From the NCBI RefSeq assembly GCF_004135975.1, contig NZ_CP026538.1, positions 3,472,001 to 3,536,000 on the forward strand: DNA of 64,000 nt. Reading direction: 5' to 3'. The stretch is from Solidesulfovibrio carbinolicus. Its GTDB lineage: Bacteria > Desulfobacterota > Desulfovibrionia > Desulfovibrionales > Desulfovibrionaceae. Below the pieces are notes generated by a model. That model saw nothing but the letters and a program-made list of their open reading frames with translations, did no database searches and was not told the DNA's origin. Of this stretch, positions 8,116 through 16,669 are shown in pieces; position 1 is the stretch's first letter; each line of letters starts with the position of its first letter. The position numbers and the translations under genes are program-made.

Positions 8116-9393
8116 CTACCCCACAAGCCCGCCGAGCATCTGTCCCGGCCCCAGCCCCGGAAAGATGTCGGGAATCCGTTTTTCCGGCAGCCCCAGGTGG
8201 CTGACGGCTATGGCGGCCACGGCCTCGCGCCAGTCCGTGGCCGCCGCGATGTCGCGCCCGCCGGCCAGGCGGTGCCCGGCCAGCCCGGGCCACGGCCCGA
8301 CCACCCGCCCGCCGGCCACCGGCCCGCCCAGGACGAGCATCACCCCGCCCAGGCCGTTGTCCGTGCCGCCAAACGCGTTTTCCCGGGCCGTGCGACCGAA
8401 TTCGCCCAGGGCCACGACCACCGTGTCCGCCGCGGCCGGTCCCAGGCCGGCCAGCATGCCGGCCAGGCCCTGGCCGAGGTCGCGCAACCGGTCGGCCAGA
8501 TAGCCCTTGGCCGCGCCCTGGCCGCTGTGGGTGTCAAAACCGCCCACGGCCACAAAGCCCAGGGCGGCGTCGCGACGCCTGGCCAGTTCCTTGCCCAAGC
8601 GCGGACCGAATTCGGCGAAATGCGGCGCGGGCACGGCCCCGGCCGCCGCCCGGCGGGACTCTTCCAGGAGTTTGGCCAGCTGTTCCTGGCGGGCTTCCCG
8701 GCCGGCGGCGAAGGCCTTGGCCAGGGAACCGCCGGCTTGGCCGTAGAGCTTGCCGGCGGCGTCGAAAAGGGTCTGGTCCTCCACCGGCAGTCCCGGCAGG
8801 GACTCGCCGCGACCGGGGGCCAGCATGGCGTAGTGCGGCGCGCCGTCGTAGGCCTCCGACTGGCTGGCCACCACCATTTGCGAGCGTTCGCCGCCCAGGG
8901 CCAAGGCCAGCCGGCCCAGCCAGCCGGCCGCGCCGGCCTTGCCCTTGCGCTGGGCGGCCGGCGCGCCGGCGGCGAAATCGGCCAGGGCGGCGGCGTGGGT
9001 CGCGCCCTGGCCGGGCATGGCGCAGGCCGGGATGACGGCGAGCTGTTTGCGGGCGTAGAGCGGGGCCAAAAGGGTCAAGGCGGGATGGAGCCGAAAACCG
9101 TTGCCGAGATCGGTTCCGGCCTCGGCGGTAAGCGCGGTGGTGGGGCGCAGCACGGCGTACAGCGGGTCGGCCGTGGGCGCGGCCATGGACAGCCCGTCCG
9201 GGCCGCCTTGCAGCAGCACCACCACGAGTTGCTTGCCCTCGCGCCAGGAGGGTTTGACCGGTTCCCGGCCGCCGGCCTTGGCCTCGCTTTTGGCGTCGCC
9301 TTTGCGGTCGGCCTTTTTGGCCAAGGCCGCTCCCGGCATCAGGCTCAGCGCGCCAAGGCCGGCCAGCACGCGCAGCGCGTCGCGTCGTCGCAC
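8116..9393 (-). CDS. DUF1501 family protein, Tat-exported
   Basis: A 425-residue protein with a twin-arginine signal at the very start (RRRDALRVL followed by a hydrophobic stretch to about residue 25). The remainder is the DUF1501 fold of the alkaline-phosphatase-like superfamily. Conserved blocks include VVVLLQGGPDGLSM, GGFDTHSGQ, and VVVALGEFGRTARENAFGGTDNG near the C-terminus. Its biochemical role is unknown; members are exported and usually encoded beside a DUF1800 protein, as here (gene directly upstream on the same strand). Export would use the Tat system, for which tatA lies at 1686. Length is normal for the family. Confidence 0.88.
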   Translation of the reverse strand: MRRRDALRVLAGLGALSLMPGAALAKKADRKGDAKSEAKAGGREPVKPSWREGKQLVVVLLQGGPDGLSMAAPTADPLYAVLRPTTALTAEAGTDLGNGFRLHPALTLLAPLYARKQLAVIPACAMPGQGATHAAALADFAAGAPAAQRKGKAGAAGWLGRLALALGGERSQMVVASQSEAYDGAPHYAMLAPGRGESLPGLPVEDQTLFDAAGKLYGQAGGSLAKAFAAGREARQEQLAKLLEESRRAAAGAVPAPHFAEFGPRLGKELARRRDAALGFVAVGGFDTHSGQGAAKGYLADRLRDLGQGLAGMLAGLGPAAADTVVVALGEFGRTARENAFGGTDNGLGGVMLVLGGPVAGGRVVGPWPGLAGHRLAGGRDIAAATDWREAVAAIAVSHLGLPEKRIPDIFPGLGPGQMLGGLVG

Positions 9394-9490
9394 CCATCTT
9401 CCTCCGTTGGCTGCGCCGGGCGCTTCCGCCCGACCTCAAACGCCCTTGAAAAAACTCCCCCCCTCGACGCGAAGCCCCCCTTTTCCCAAC

Positions 9491-9535
9491 TGGGGGGTCC
9501 GGGGGCCTCAGGCCCCCGGCCGCCGGAGGCATCTT
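9491..9535 (-). repeat. Type A palindromic 3'-end repeat, copy 2
   Basis: It lies 26 bases beyond the DUF1800 stop, in the same (leftward) orientation. The core CCGGGGGCC/GGCCCCCGG hairpin with a 3-nt loop is at 9499-9519, and the GGCGG/GAGGCATCTT flank is intact. Confidence 0.85.
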
Positions 9536-9560
9536 CCTCTTATCCTTCTTCTTTATCCCC

Positions 9561-11045
9561 TCAATACCGCACAAAATCCGGCGAAGCCAAAATAACGGCC
9601 ACCCCGCCGCGTTCGGCGGCCTGGCGGACGGCTGGAGAGAGGGTTGGGCCGAGGGTGCGGGCCAGGGCCGCCGGATCGGCGGTGGGCGCTGGAAAGCCGG
9701 CGATGCGGCCGGCGGCCAGATCGCCGGCCAGGCTGACCCGACGCGGCAGGGCTTCGGCCTTGGCCCATTGGGCGGCCGGGGCCAGAGCCCCTTCGGCGGC
9801 GTCGCCGGGCAGGGGTTGGCCCAGGGCGGCCAGCGTACCGACCAGTCCGGCGGCGTCGGCGGGAAACGCCCCCAGGGCGCGCAGGGCCGAGGCCACCTGG
9901 CGCAGGGGCGATTTCACCCGCCCGCCCCGGTATTTGTCGTCCTGGAATTCGGGGCTGGTGAACAGGGCGCGCAGGGTCTGGCGGATGTCGCCGCCGGTCT
10001 TCTGGAACGTGTCGGCCAGGCGGGCGACCAGGGCCGGGGGCGGATCGTCGGTAAGGAAATAGACGGCCAGCTTGCGGCTGATGTTTTTGGCCGTGGCCGG
10101 GTGTTCGACCAGAAGGCGCAGGGCGGCGGCCCCTTCGCCAAAGCCCGTGCCCTTGATGCGTTGCCCCAGGAGGGTTTTGTCCGAGGGATCGTGGCGTTCG
10201 GCGTCGAAATAGAAGCCGCCGGTATCAGAGTCGGCCCGGGCCGCGCCCACGCGCCAGCCGGTCAAAATGCGGGCCAGGGCCTGGACGTCGGCGGGCTTTT
10301 GGGGACCGCCGGGGCCAAGGGTCTGGCGGTTTAAGAGCACGGCGGCGTAGGTGGCGTCGATGCTGTCCTTGGCCGGTTTGCCGGCCTCGCGCACCACCAC
10401 GTTTTTCCAGTTGTCCTGGGCCATGAGCATGGCCGGGTGCATGGCCGTGGCGGCGAGCAGATCGAAAAAATTGCCCAGGGCGTGGGGCCGGATGGCTTCG
10501 CGTTCGTAGGAGCCGATCCAGAGGTGGCTGAGGCCCTTTTTGGGGCCAAGGCCCAAATGCTCGCACCAGAAAGCGACCATGAGTTCGGCGAGTTGATTGG
10601 GCGAGGCCACGGCCCGCAGCAGCCGGGCCTTGGCGGCTTCCAGGGCCACGGCATCGGCCCGGTCGAAGGTGCGGCGCATGGCCTCGGGGCCCTCGGCCCG
10701 GCCTTCCTCGGCCGGGGGGCCGTATTCGCGGAAAAGCCGCACGGTGTCTTTGTGCAAGGTGGGCAGGGCGGCCAGGGCGCGTTCGAGTTCGGGCGGCTCG
10801 GGCTGGGGCTCGGGGGCAAGCTGTGCGTCGATAAACGCGGCCGCGCCCATGGCCGCCGCCTTGTCGAGCAGGCCCGGGGTCGGGCCATAGGTCAGGCGGT
10901 TTACGGCCTGGACCACGTCCGGCCCTGGTTCCGTCCCGCCGGCCAGGGCCGGGGCGGCGAAAACAAGGCACGCGAAAAGTCCCGCCGGACCGAGCCAGGC
11001 GGCCACATGTCCAAGAAATCGGGCGGTTCGCGTCATGCCGGCCAT
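9561..11045 (-). CDS. DUF1800 family protein
   Basis: A 494-residue secreted protein. A signal peptide (hydrophobic segment about residues 15-35, ending ALAGG) is followed by the DUF1800 domain, with hallmarks VNRLTYGPTPG, LVAFWCEHLGLGP-like text (MVAFWCEHLGLG), ARILTGWRVG, FYFDAERHDPSDKTLLG and ISRKLAVYFL. DUF1800 proteins have no established activity; they are almost always paired with DUF1501 proteins, which supports a joint extracytoplasmic role. Start 11045 is the first of two close in-frame ATGs (the other at 11036); neither has a clear ribosome site. It is the upstream member of a two-gene leftward unit, with a palindromic repeat between the genes. Confidence 0.87.
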   Translation of the reverse strand: MAGMTRTARFLGHVAAWLGPAGLFACLVFAAPALAGGTEPGPDVVQAVNRLTYGPTPGLLDKAAAMGAAAFIDAQLAPEPQPEPPELERALAALPTLHKDTVRLFREYGPPAEEGRAEGPEAMRRTFDRADAVALEAAKARLLRAVASPNQLAELMVAFWCEHLGLGPKKGLSHLWIGSYEREAIRPHALGNFFDLLAATAMHPAMLMAQDNWKNVVVREAGKPAKDSIDATYAAVLLNRQTLGPGGPQKPADVQALARILTGWRVGAARADSDTGGFYFDAERHDPSDKTLLGQRIKGTGFGEGAAALRLLVEHPATAKNISRKLAVYFLTDDPPPALVARLADTFQKTGGDIRQTLRALFTSPEFQDDKYRGGRVKSPLRQVASALRALGAFPADAAGLVGTLAALGQPLPGDAAEGALAPAAQWAKAEALPRRVSLAGDLAAGRIAGFPAPTADPAALARTLGPTLSPAVRQAAERGGVAVILASPDFVRY

Positions 11046-11156
11046 ACCGGCAATGTGCGCGGCGGCCGGCCAAATGTCAATTGCGCGCCGGCCCGGGCCA
11101 AGGGGTGCGCCCGACGACGCTTCGTGGTAGGAAGGGGAAACTCCAAGGAGGAACGT

Positions 11157-11324
11157 ATGGCTGTCTATGCCAACCAGACCATCATCAAGTACGGCGTGGG
11201 CTTCGGCTCGGCTTTGGCCATGTCAGTGTCCTTTGCCCTCAACAAGTCCATCGGCTGGGCTATTGTTCACGGCCTGCTCGGCTGGTTCTACGTCGTCTAC
11301 GCCTGGCTGTTCAAAGCCTATTAG
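11157..11324 (+). CDS. Small membrane protein, 55 residues
   Basis: A short gene with an excellent ribosome site (AAGGAGG, 5 bases before the ATG). The 55-residue product begins with a polar turn. It then has two hydrophobic helices, about residues 13-28 and 33-53, separated by NKSIG, and a KAY tail. This is a helical hairpin expected in the inner membrane with both ends on the same side. I do not recognise a named family. It is transcribed alone: the DUF1800 gene diverges on the left and a leftward operon converges from the right. The ribosome site and regular topology make it a credible gene; its function is unknown. Confidence 0.75.
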   Translation: MAVYANQTIIKYGVGFGSALAMSVSFALNKSIGWAIVHGLLGWFYVVYAWLFKAY

Positions 11325-11345
11325 CCCCGCTCCCCGCCCAAAGCA

Positions 11346-11858
11346 TCAATCCGGCGCGTTGTCCTCGGAATTGGCTGGCCCAGATTTCGAGGACACGCCG
11401 CCAGCGTCGGCGAAGTCCCCCGAAGCCAGGGGCGCGCCTTGGGGTTCGTTGGCGAAATAGACCCAGGCGGTCAGCCGCCGGCCGTCGCCAAGGACAATGA
11501 GGGCCGGCCGGCGCGTGTAGACCCGGGGGTGCTCCTCCAGCTCGTCCAGGCTGGCCAGGATGGCGGCGTCCACGGCGTAGACCTCGCCGATCACCGGATA
11601 GCGCCCTTCCCCGGCGGCCAGGTACGGAATGCCGGCTTCGAGGTAGAGGCCATGGGCGTCCACGGTGCGCCCGGGGCCGACGAACCGCGCTCCGGCCAGG
11701 AAACGGTGGTTGGAAAAGCCTCGGCGCAATGTGCCGTAGACGAAAACGTGGCTGCTCCCGTCGCCGGCCGCGGTGGCTTCGGGACCGGCCTGGCCCGGCT
11801 GCCCTTCGGCCGACTCGGCAGCACGCTTGCGGGCGAAGAAATTATACAGCAACACCAT
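11346..11858 (-). CDS. Gamma-glutamylcyclotransferase-like (AIG2/YtfP) protein
   Basis: A 170-residue protein with a poorly conserved N-terminal 35 residues. The GGCT-like fold then starts at VFVYGTLRRG (residues 38-47), the family signature. It continues through YLAAGEGRYPVIGEVY and the catalytic-glutamate region LDELEEHP. Members act on gamma-glutamyl or gamma-glutamylamine groups, or are of unknown specificity. The ATG at 11858 was chosen because it falls one base after the stop of the glycosyltransferase gene (TGACATG), giving translational coupling; the upstream extension is shadow of that gene. It is the last gene of a four-gene leftward operon. The acidic, Ser-rich tail looks unstructured. 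Confidence 0.85.
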   Translation of the reverse strand: MVLLYNFFARKRAAESAEGQPGQAGPEATAAGDGSSHVFVYGTLRRGFSNHRFLAGARFVGPGRTVDAHGLYLEAGIPYLAAGEGRYPVIGEVYAVDAAILASLDELEEHPRVYTRRPALIVLGDGRRLTAWVYFANEPQGAPLASGDFADAGGVSSKSGPANSEDNAPD

Positions 11859-11859
11859 G

Positions 11860-12573
11860 TCAACGCGGGAAAAGGCCGAAACGGACGATCCACCACAAGG
11901 CGGCCAAACCGTCGCGCCAGCCGATTTTTTTGCCTTCGTCGTAAGTGCGGCCGTAGTAGGAGACCGGCACTTCATAGATGCGAAGCCGCATCTTGGCCAC
12001 CTTGGCCGTCAGCTCCGGCTCCACGCCAAAACGGTCGCACTGGATGCGGATCTTTTGCAGCACCTCGCGGCGAAAGGCCTTGTAGCAGACCTCCATGTCC
12101 GAGAGATTGATGTCGTTGAGCATATTGGAAAGCAGCGTCAGCATCCGGTTGGCCACGGAGTGCCAGAAATAGAGCACCCGATGGGGGCCGCCCAAAAACC
12201 GCGAGCCGTAGACCACGTCGGCCTTGCCGGCGAAGATGGGGGCCAAAAGCGCTGGATAGTCGTCGGGATCGTATTCGAGATCGGCGTCCTGGATAAGGAC
12301 GATGTCGCAGGCGGCGGCGGCAAACCCGGTGCGCAGGGCCGCGCCCTTGCCCTGGTTGTTGGCGTGAAAAAACGTGCGCAGGCGGGGATCGTCGGTGAGC
12401 GTGCGCAGGTAGTCGCCGCTGCCGTCGGTGGAGGCGTCGTCCACAAGGATGACCTCGGTGGTCTCGGGCCGGGACAACACCTTGGCCAGCAGCGCCGGCA
12501 ACGTGCCGGCCTCGTTGTAAACCGGGATGACGACGCTGACGGTCATGGGACAGGCGGCGCGGGATTCGTTCAT
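11860..12573 (-). CDS. Family 2 glycosyltransferase (dolichyl-phosphate-sugar synthase type)
   Basis: A 237-residue GT-A-fold enzyme. The nucleotide-binding start is [13 protein letters not shown] (residues 13-25), followed by VDDASTDGS at 44-52 and the metal-binding DAD at 96-98 ([13 protein letters not shown]). [13 protein letters not shown] and the acceptor-side [10 protein letters not shown] follow. This is the short, soluble form of polyprenyl-phosphate sugar transferases (DPM1-like) that lack C-terminal membrane helices. It probably moves a sugar from a nucleotide donor to a lipid carrier. Its start overlaps the aldolase stop (ATGA) and its own stop nearly abuts the GGCT-like gene. The sugar and acceptor are unknown. 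Confidence 0.9.
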   Translation of the reverse strand: MNESRAACPMTVSVVIPVYNEAGTLPALLAKVLSRPETTEVILVDDASTDGSGDYLRTLTDDPRLRTFFHANNQGKGAALRTGFAAAACDIVLIQDADLEYDPDDYPALLAPIFAGKADVVYGSRFLGGPHRVLYFWHSVANRMLTLLSNMLNDINLSDMEVCYKAFRREVLQKIRIQCDRFGVEPELTAKVAKMRLRIYEVPVSYYGRTYDEGKKIGWRDGLAALWWIVRFGLFPR

Positions 12574-13766
12574 AGGGTCTCCGTGGGAATGCCGAGGGCC
12601 GCAAAGTAGCGGGCGCGGCAGGAAGTTTCAATGGCGCACAGGGCGGCCAGGGCGTCGCCGAAATCGTTCGCGCCCATGGTGAAGACGCCATGGCCGCAGA
12701 CGATGACCCCGGGCCGGCCGCCATTCGCCGCCAGGGCCGGCGGCATGGTGTGGACCAGCCCGCGCGGGCCGCAGCCCACCTCGCCCGGCACGATGGGGGT
12801 TTCGCCGGCGAAACGCTGCCGGGCGCAGTCCACATGGCAGCGCTCCCGCCGGGGGCAGGTGGCCAGGTCCTCGCAATCCATGGACATGACGACGGCAAAC
12901 CGGGGATGGCCGTGGAGAATCGCCTTGCGGCCGTCCAGGGCGGACAGGGCGGCGTGGGCGGCCAGTTCGCTGGAGGCGGTAAGCCCCGCGCAGGACGAAC
13001 CGTCCAGGGGCACGAGGTCCATGGCTCCGGGCAGCTCGTCCAGGGCCGCGCCGGTTTGGCTGATGGCCAGAACGCCGTCCAGGTTATAGGAAATGTTGCC
13101 AAAGACCGAATCGACCAGCCCCAGCTCCACCGTGGCCCGGCCGGCCTGGGCCATGGCCGCGAGCATGGTTTCGCGGTCGATGAATGGCCCCTTGGCCAAG
13201 GCCGGCACAATGGTCGGCGGCGGCGGCAGGGTCCGGCAGGCGGCGGCAAAAGCGGCCGCATAGGCCGCATCCACGGCCCCGGCCCGGTTGGCGGCCAGAA
13301 AATCGGCGAAAAATTTGACGAACCCGGCAAAGGCCACGGATGAGACCGTGACAAAGGCCTGCTCCGGGGAAAGCGCGCCATGGGCCAGGATGCCGACTCC
13401 GGGCAAATAGGCTCCCTTGCGCCGGGACAGGGCGGCGGCGGCGGCTTCCACGGTCGGTTCGGCAATGACCGGAATGTCGTGGAAAAAGGTGCGCGTCTCG
13501 CAGTCCCGGGGCCGGATGGCCGGGGCTTGACTGCCGGCCAGGAATTCGAGGATGGCGCGGTGGGGCTGGGCCGGCGGAGCCAGGAGCACACAGCCCACCC
13601 CCAGGCGGTCCACCAACCCGGCCAGGAGTTCCTCGTGGGGCGAGGGCCGGGAAAAGGCCAGGCGGTCGTCCAGACAGGCGGCCACGGCTGCGCCGGGATC
13701 GGTCAGGCCGGCGGCGGCGAGCTTTTCGGCAAAGCGCCGGGCCAGGGCGGCGGTCAGATCGGCCAT
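12570..13766 (-). CDS. Class II aldolase-like protein with duplicated domain and Cys-rich insert
   Basis: 398 residues, about twice a usual class II aldolase. The C-terminal half carries the zinc-ligand motif HGHP (285-288) and a later His in CGHG (357-360), so it is the likely active domain. The N-terminal half has a similar end (GILAHG at 126-131, then a helix-rich stretch aligning with the C-terminal end) but lacks the HGHP motif, suggesting a degenerate duplicate. Right after HGHP comes an insert with cysteines 298, 304, 310 and 314 that ordinary aldolases lack and that could bind a metal. Substrates of this family are sugar phosphates or aldols. It overlaps the AOR-like gene by 13 bases and the glycosyltransferase by 4. 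Confidence 0.75.
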   Translation of the reverse strand: MADLTAALARRFAEKLAAAGLTDPGAAVAACLDDRLAFSRPSPHEELLAGLVDRLGVGCVLLAPPAQPHRAILEFLAGSQAPAIRPRDCETRTFFHDIPVIAEPTVEAAAAALSRRKGAYLPGVGILAHGALSPEQAFVTVSSVAFAGFVKFFADFLAANRAGAVDAAYAAAFAAACRTLPPPPTIVPALAKGPFIDRETMLAAMAQAGRATVELGLVDSVFGNISYNLDGVLAISQTGAALDELPGAMDLVPLDGSSCAGLTASSELAAHAALSALDGRKAILHGHPRFAVVMSMDCEDLATCPRRERCHVDCARQRFAGETPIVPGEVGCGPRGLVHTMPPALAANGGRPGVIVCGHGVFTMGANDFGDALAALCAIETSCRARYFAALGIPTETL

Positions 13767-15469
13767 GGCGACTCCAGGGCGGCGACGGCCTGGGTGGTGG
13801 GACGGCCGTCGGCGTTCAGGCCGCGCAGCCGGTAGTAGGCGGCCCGGGCGGCCAGGAACTCCTCGCGCGGCAAGGGCGCGACCACAATGCCCTCCCCGGA
13901 CGAGCCGGTTTCGGCGAAAAAACGCTCCGGCAGGTCGTCATCGGCGACGCCAAGGCCAGCACGGGCATTTATCGTCCGCTCGACCAACACCGTGCGCTGC
14001 CCCAGGCCGGCCAGCCCGGCGGCGCTGACGCCCTCGCCCCGGACGGCGGACAGGGCCAGCGCCCATTCCTCCAGGCCAACGGCCAGCCCAAAAAGCGGAC
14101 AGCCGCCGAGCGAAGCGGCCACGGCGGCCGCGTTTTCGCCCAGAAACACGGCCCGGGCCTTGCCGGCGAAGCTGAACCGGTCCGTGGCCACGGGTTTTCG
14201 CAGCAGCTCATGGCCCAGGCACAGCCCGCCCCAGGCGTCCGGGCCGGATGTGCCCACGGCCAGGGACAAGGCCAGGCCGTAGGCCCCGCGCGGATCAAAG
14301 GCCGGCAGGGCCACGCCCTTGACGGCCATGGCCGAGGGCGAAACGCTCAGCCCTTCGGCCACGAGAGCGGCCAGGGCCGGCAGCAAGGCGTCCGAGGCCA
14401 GATCGCGCCCGGCCGCCTCGGCCCGGCCGGCAAGGAGAGCGGCCGCGCCCGGGGCGAAAAGCCCGGCCTGGCGGCAGGCGGCATGGGCGGCCACGGCCAG
14501 ATCGGGATCGGCCAGGCCCAAGAGCGCGGTCAGATGCGACCAGGCGTCGCCGTCCGGGAGCACGCCGCCATCGGCCGTGACGTGGCGGCACGGCGTGGGA
14601 CAGCCCGGACAGCCGGCGGCGCGCGGCGAAAGACGGGCAAACAGGCCCGGAGCGGAGAGTTGCCCGGCCGCCTCGAAGGCGGTTTCCCGGAAATTGCGGG
14701 TCGGCAGCATCCGCCGGCCGGCCGTGAGATCCAAAAGCGCCGCCGTGCCGTAGCGCCCGAAACCGCACGGCCCGGCCAAGGCCGGCGCGGCGGACACAAG
14801 GCGCTCCATGGCCGCCCTGGCCCCGGCCAGGGCGGCGGGATCGGCCGGGGCCGGCCCTTCCCCTTGCGCCCGGGCGGCCACGGCGAAACAATTCTTGGCG
14901 GCAAGCGGCAAGGCCACGCCGCCCGGCCCCACGGCGTGCAGGCCATCGGCCCACAGTCCGGCCAGGGGCGAACCGGCCCGGGCGGCCGGACCGGCGACCA
15001 GCGCGCCGTCATGGGACGGCAAGGCGGCCAGGGCCGCCGAGGTCCCCTGCCCCGCCGCCGCACCCAGGGGAAGCAGGCGCACCCCGTCAGCGTCCAGAAA
15101 CAAGGCCGTGGGCGTATTCGACCGACCGGTCACGACCACGGCGGCGAGGCCAAGCCGGGCCAGGGCACGGCCCAGCCCGCCGGGCACGGCAACGGCCAAA
15201 ACGCCGCCGGTATGCGGATTGGTCCCGGCCAGGGCGGCAAAGGAAACCCCGGGCAGATCAAAACCGGCCAGGGCTCCCGGAGCCAGGACCACAGCCCCGT
15301 CCGGCGCGTCCCAGACGGCCCGGGGCCGGGCGGCCAAAAGCGCTACGGCCAAGGCCCGGCCGCCAAGCGCCTGCCGGGCCAAGCTCGGGTCTTGCTGCTC
15401 GCGGCGACAGACCCCGGTGGACAGGTCGCAAAAAAGGATATGGGCGGTGGGATGTTCCATAAGCGGCAT
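13754..15469 (-). CDS. Aldehyde:ferredoxin oxidoreductase family protein (tungstopterin)
   Basis: 571 residues, near the usual length of AOR-family enzymes. Recognisable are the N-terminal cofactor region (GTNPHTGG at 82-89), GPGGVALPLAAKN (181-193, corresponding to the family's RGGLGAVMGSKN pterin loop) and the Fe-S motif C287-x2-C290-x3-C294, with a later cysteine near LGGCPLFGL. AOR enzymes oxidise aldehydes to acids, passing electrons to ferredoxin with a W-bispterin cofactor. Sequence divergence at several motifs means the substrate may not be a simple aldehyde. It heads a four-gene leftward operon with overlapping reading frames, so its partner is probably the aldolase-like protein. Two MoeA genes in the window fit a need for pterin cofactors. 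Confidence 0.85.
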   Translation of the reverse strand: MPLMEHPTAHILFCDLSTGVCRREQQDPSLARQALGGRALAVALLAARPRAVWDAPDGAVVLAPGALAGFDLPGVSFAALAGTNPHTGGVLAVAVPGGLGRALARLGLAAVVVTGRSNTPTALFLDADGVRLLPLGAAAGQGTSAALAALPSHDGALVAGPAARAGSPLAGLWADGLHAVGPGGVALPLAAKNCFAVAARAQGEGPAPADPAALAGARAAMERLVSAAPALAGPCGFGRYGTAALLDLTAGRRMLPTRNFRETAFEAAGQLSAPGLFARLSPRAAGCPGCPTPCRHVTADGGVLPDGDAWSHLTALLGLADPDLAVAAHAACRQAGLFAPGAAALLAGRAEAAGRDLASDALLPALAALVAEGLSVSPSAMAVKGVALPAFDPRGAYGLALSLAVGTSGPDAWGGLCLGHELLRKPVATDRFSFAGKARAVFLGENAAAVAASLGGCPLFGLAVGLEEWALALSAVRGEGVSAAGLAGLGQRTVLVERTINARAGLGVADDDLPERFFAETGSSGEGIVVAPLPREEFLAARAAYYRLRGLNADGRPTTQAVAALESPWPI

Positions 15470-15592
15470 CGCAAAACGTTTCCGTCCGGGAGGTAGCAGC
15501 CGGGCCGGTTCGAGGCAATGGGCAATGCGCCCTAAAGCCTTGGCGGGATGCGCCGATAAGTTTCGTGCAAGCCCACGTCAGCGAGGTCGGCC

Positions 15593-16450
15593 ATGCAGAT
15601 CGCCTTCAATACTCACGGCATTTCCACCAGCCTGTCCCCCATGGACGGGTCGGCTGCGCCCAAGTCCGGCCAAGCCGCCTCGGGCCATCTTTCGCTGACC
15701 TTCGGCTCCGGGGACAAGGCCAAGGAAACGAAGCAGACCAAGGCCCCGTCCTCCACCTCCGACGTGTTCGCCGCCGAAATCATGCGCCGCATCAACCAGG
15801 CCGAGGGCGCGACCGTGGCCAGCAATGCCGCCATCGCCAGCAACGCGTCCCTTGGCAGCAACGCCGGAGCCGGGGTCAACGTCGCCGCCTCGGGGGATTT
15901 GCAGGCCGCCCTGGCCGATGCCGTGGAATACGTGCGCAAGCAGCACGGCGACGCCGCCGCCACCGCCGTCATGGGCATCATGTTCAAGGAAGTGGGCGAC
16001 GGCTCGGGCGGCGAGGACCGCCTCGGCGACGCCCTGGTCTCGGCGCTCAAATTCATCGACGGCAATTTCGGCATCGCCGCCGGCGACGCGGCCATGGACA
16101 AGTTCAACGGCGCGCTCAACGAAGCCGTCAACGACTACTACCAAAACGGCCACCTGGAGGAATTCTACGCCGCCAACGGCACGACCGGAGCCGTCAAGCA
16201 GGCCCAAGGCGTCGTCGCCTCCACCCTGGCCCACGTGGCCAAGGAATTCGGCACGGACGCGGCCAAGACCGTGGCCGACATCCTGGCCACCAATTTCACC
16301 GACCAAGGTTCCACCCGCCAGGGCCTGGGCCAAGCCATCGTGGCCGCCAACGATTACCTCTCGGCCAACTACGGCGCGGCCGACCTCGGCAGCCTGCCCC
16401 TTGGCCAGACCAACCAGCCCAAGGGCTCCGTGCTCAATCTCACGGCATAA
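15593..16450 (+). CDS. Hypothetical protein, alanine/asparagine-rich linker
   Basis: 285 residues, no family recognised. The first 100 residues are low complexity (SGHLSLTFGSGDKAKETKQT, then repeated ASN-type units such as SNAAIASNASLGSNAG), predicted disordered. Residues about 105-265 are regular helices with repeated patterns: VEYVRKQHGDAAATAVMGI, ALVSALKFIDGNFG, VVASTLAHVAKEFG. There is no signal peptide or transmembrane segment. The ATG has a GAGGTCGGCC site upstream. It is transcribed divergently from the AOR operon and ends tail to tail with tamB, each stop followed by its own palindromic repeat. Composition and ribosome site argue for a real gene, probably lineage-specific; no function can be given. 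Confidence 0.7.
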   Translation: MQIAFNTHGISTSLSPMDGSAAPKSGQAASGHLSLTFGSGDKAKETKQTKAPSSTSDVFAAEIMRRINQAEGATVASNAAIASNASLGSNAGAGVNVAASGDLQAALADAVEYVRKQHGDAAATAVMGIMFKEVGDGSGGEDRLGDALVSALKFIDGNFGIAAGDAAMDKFNGALNEAVNDYYQNGHLEEFYAANGTTGAVKQAQGVVASTLAHVAKEFGTDAAKTVADILATNFTDQGSTRQGLGQAIVAANDYLSANYGAADLGSLPLGQTNQPKGSVLNLTA

Positions 16451-16459
16451 AGAAAGAAG

Positions 16460-16548
16460 AGAAGATGTCCGGCGGCCAGGAGAGGCGCTGCCTCTCCCAA
16501 ACCTCTCCGCCAGGGGCCTGAGGCCCCCTGCCCCCCTTTGCTTTTCCG
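16460..16548 (+). repeat. Type A palindromic 3'-end repeat, copy 3 (expanded)
   Basis: It starts 10 bases after the stop of the unknown gene with the AGAGAAGATG leader and GGCGGCC. An extra hairpin of about 30 bases (AGAGGC/GCCTCT) is inserted before the core stem, CAGGGGCC/GGCCCCTG around 16511-16530. The C-to-A change in the core is balanced by G-to-T in the other arm. Confidence 0.75.
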
Positions 16549-16599
16549 CCGACCAAATACCCGCCCCGCGCGCCAAACCCCTTTAAGCATTTCTCCATT

Positions 16600-16652
16600 C
16601 GGGGGGTCCGGGGGGGCGGTCGGCCCCCGGCCGCCGGAGGCCTCTTCTCTTT
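16600..16652 (-). repeat. Type A palindromic 3'-end repeat, copy 4
   Basis: It lies 18 bases beyond the tamB stop, in tamB orientation, facing copy 3. The core is longer-looped (CCGGGGG ... CCCCCGG around GGCGGTCGG), with the standard GGCCGCCGGAGGC flank and the TCTTCTCTT purine-leader complement. Confidence 0.8.
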
Positions 16653-16669
16653 TTATTCTTCCTCGTTAT

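Noticed and set aside
7615-10062. 815-codon rightward open frame over the DUF1501/DUF1800 genes
   Set aside because: Its product is a Gly/Arg/Ala/Pro-rich shadow with no domain, and the opposite strand encodes two clear families with signal peptides.
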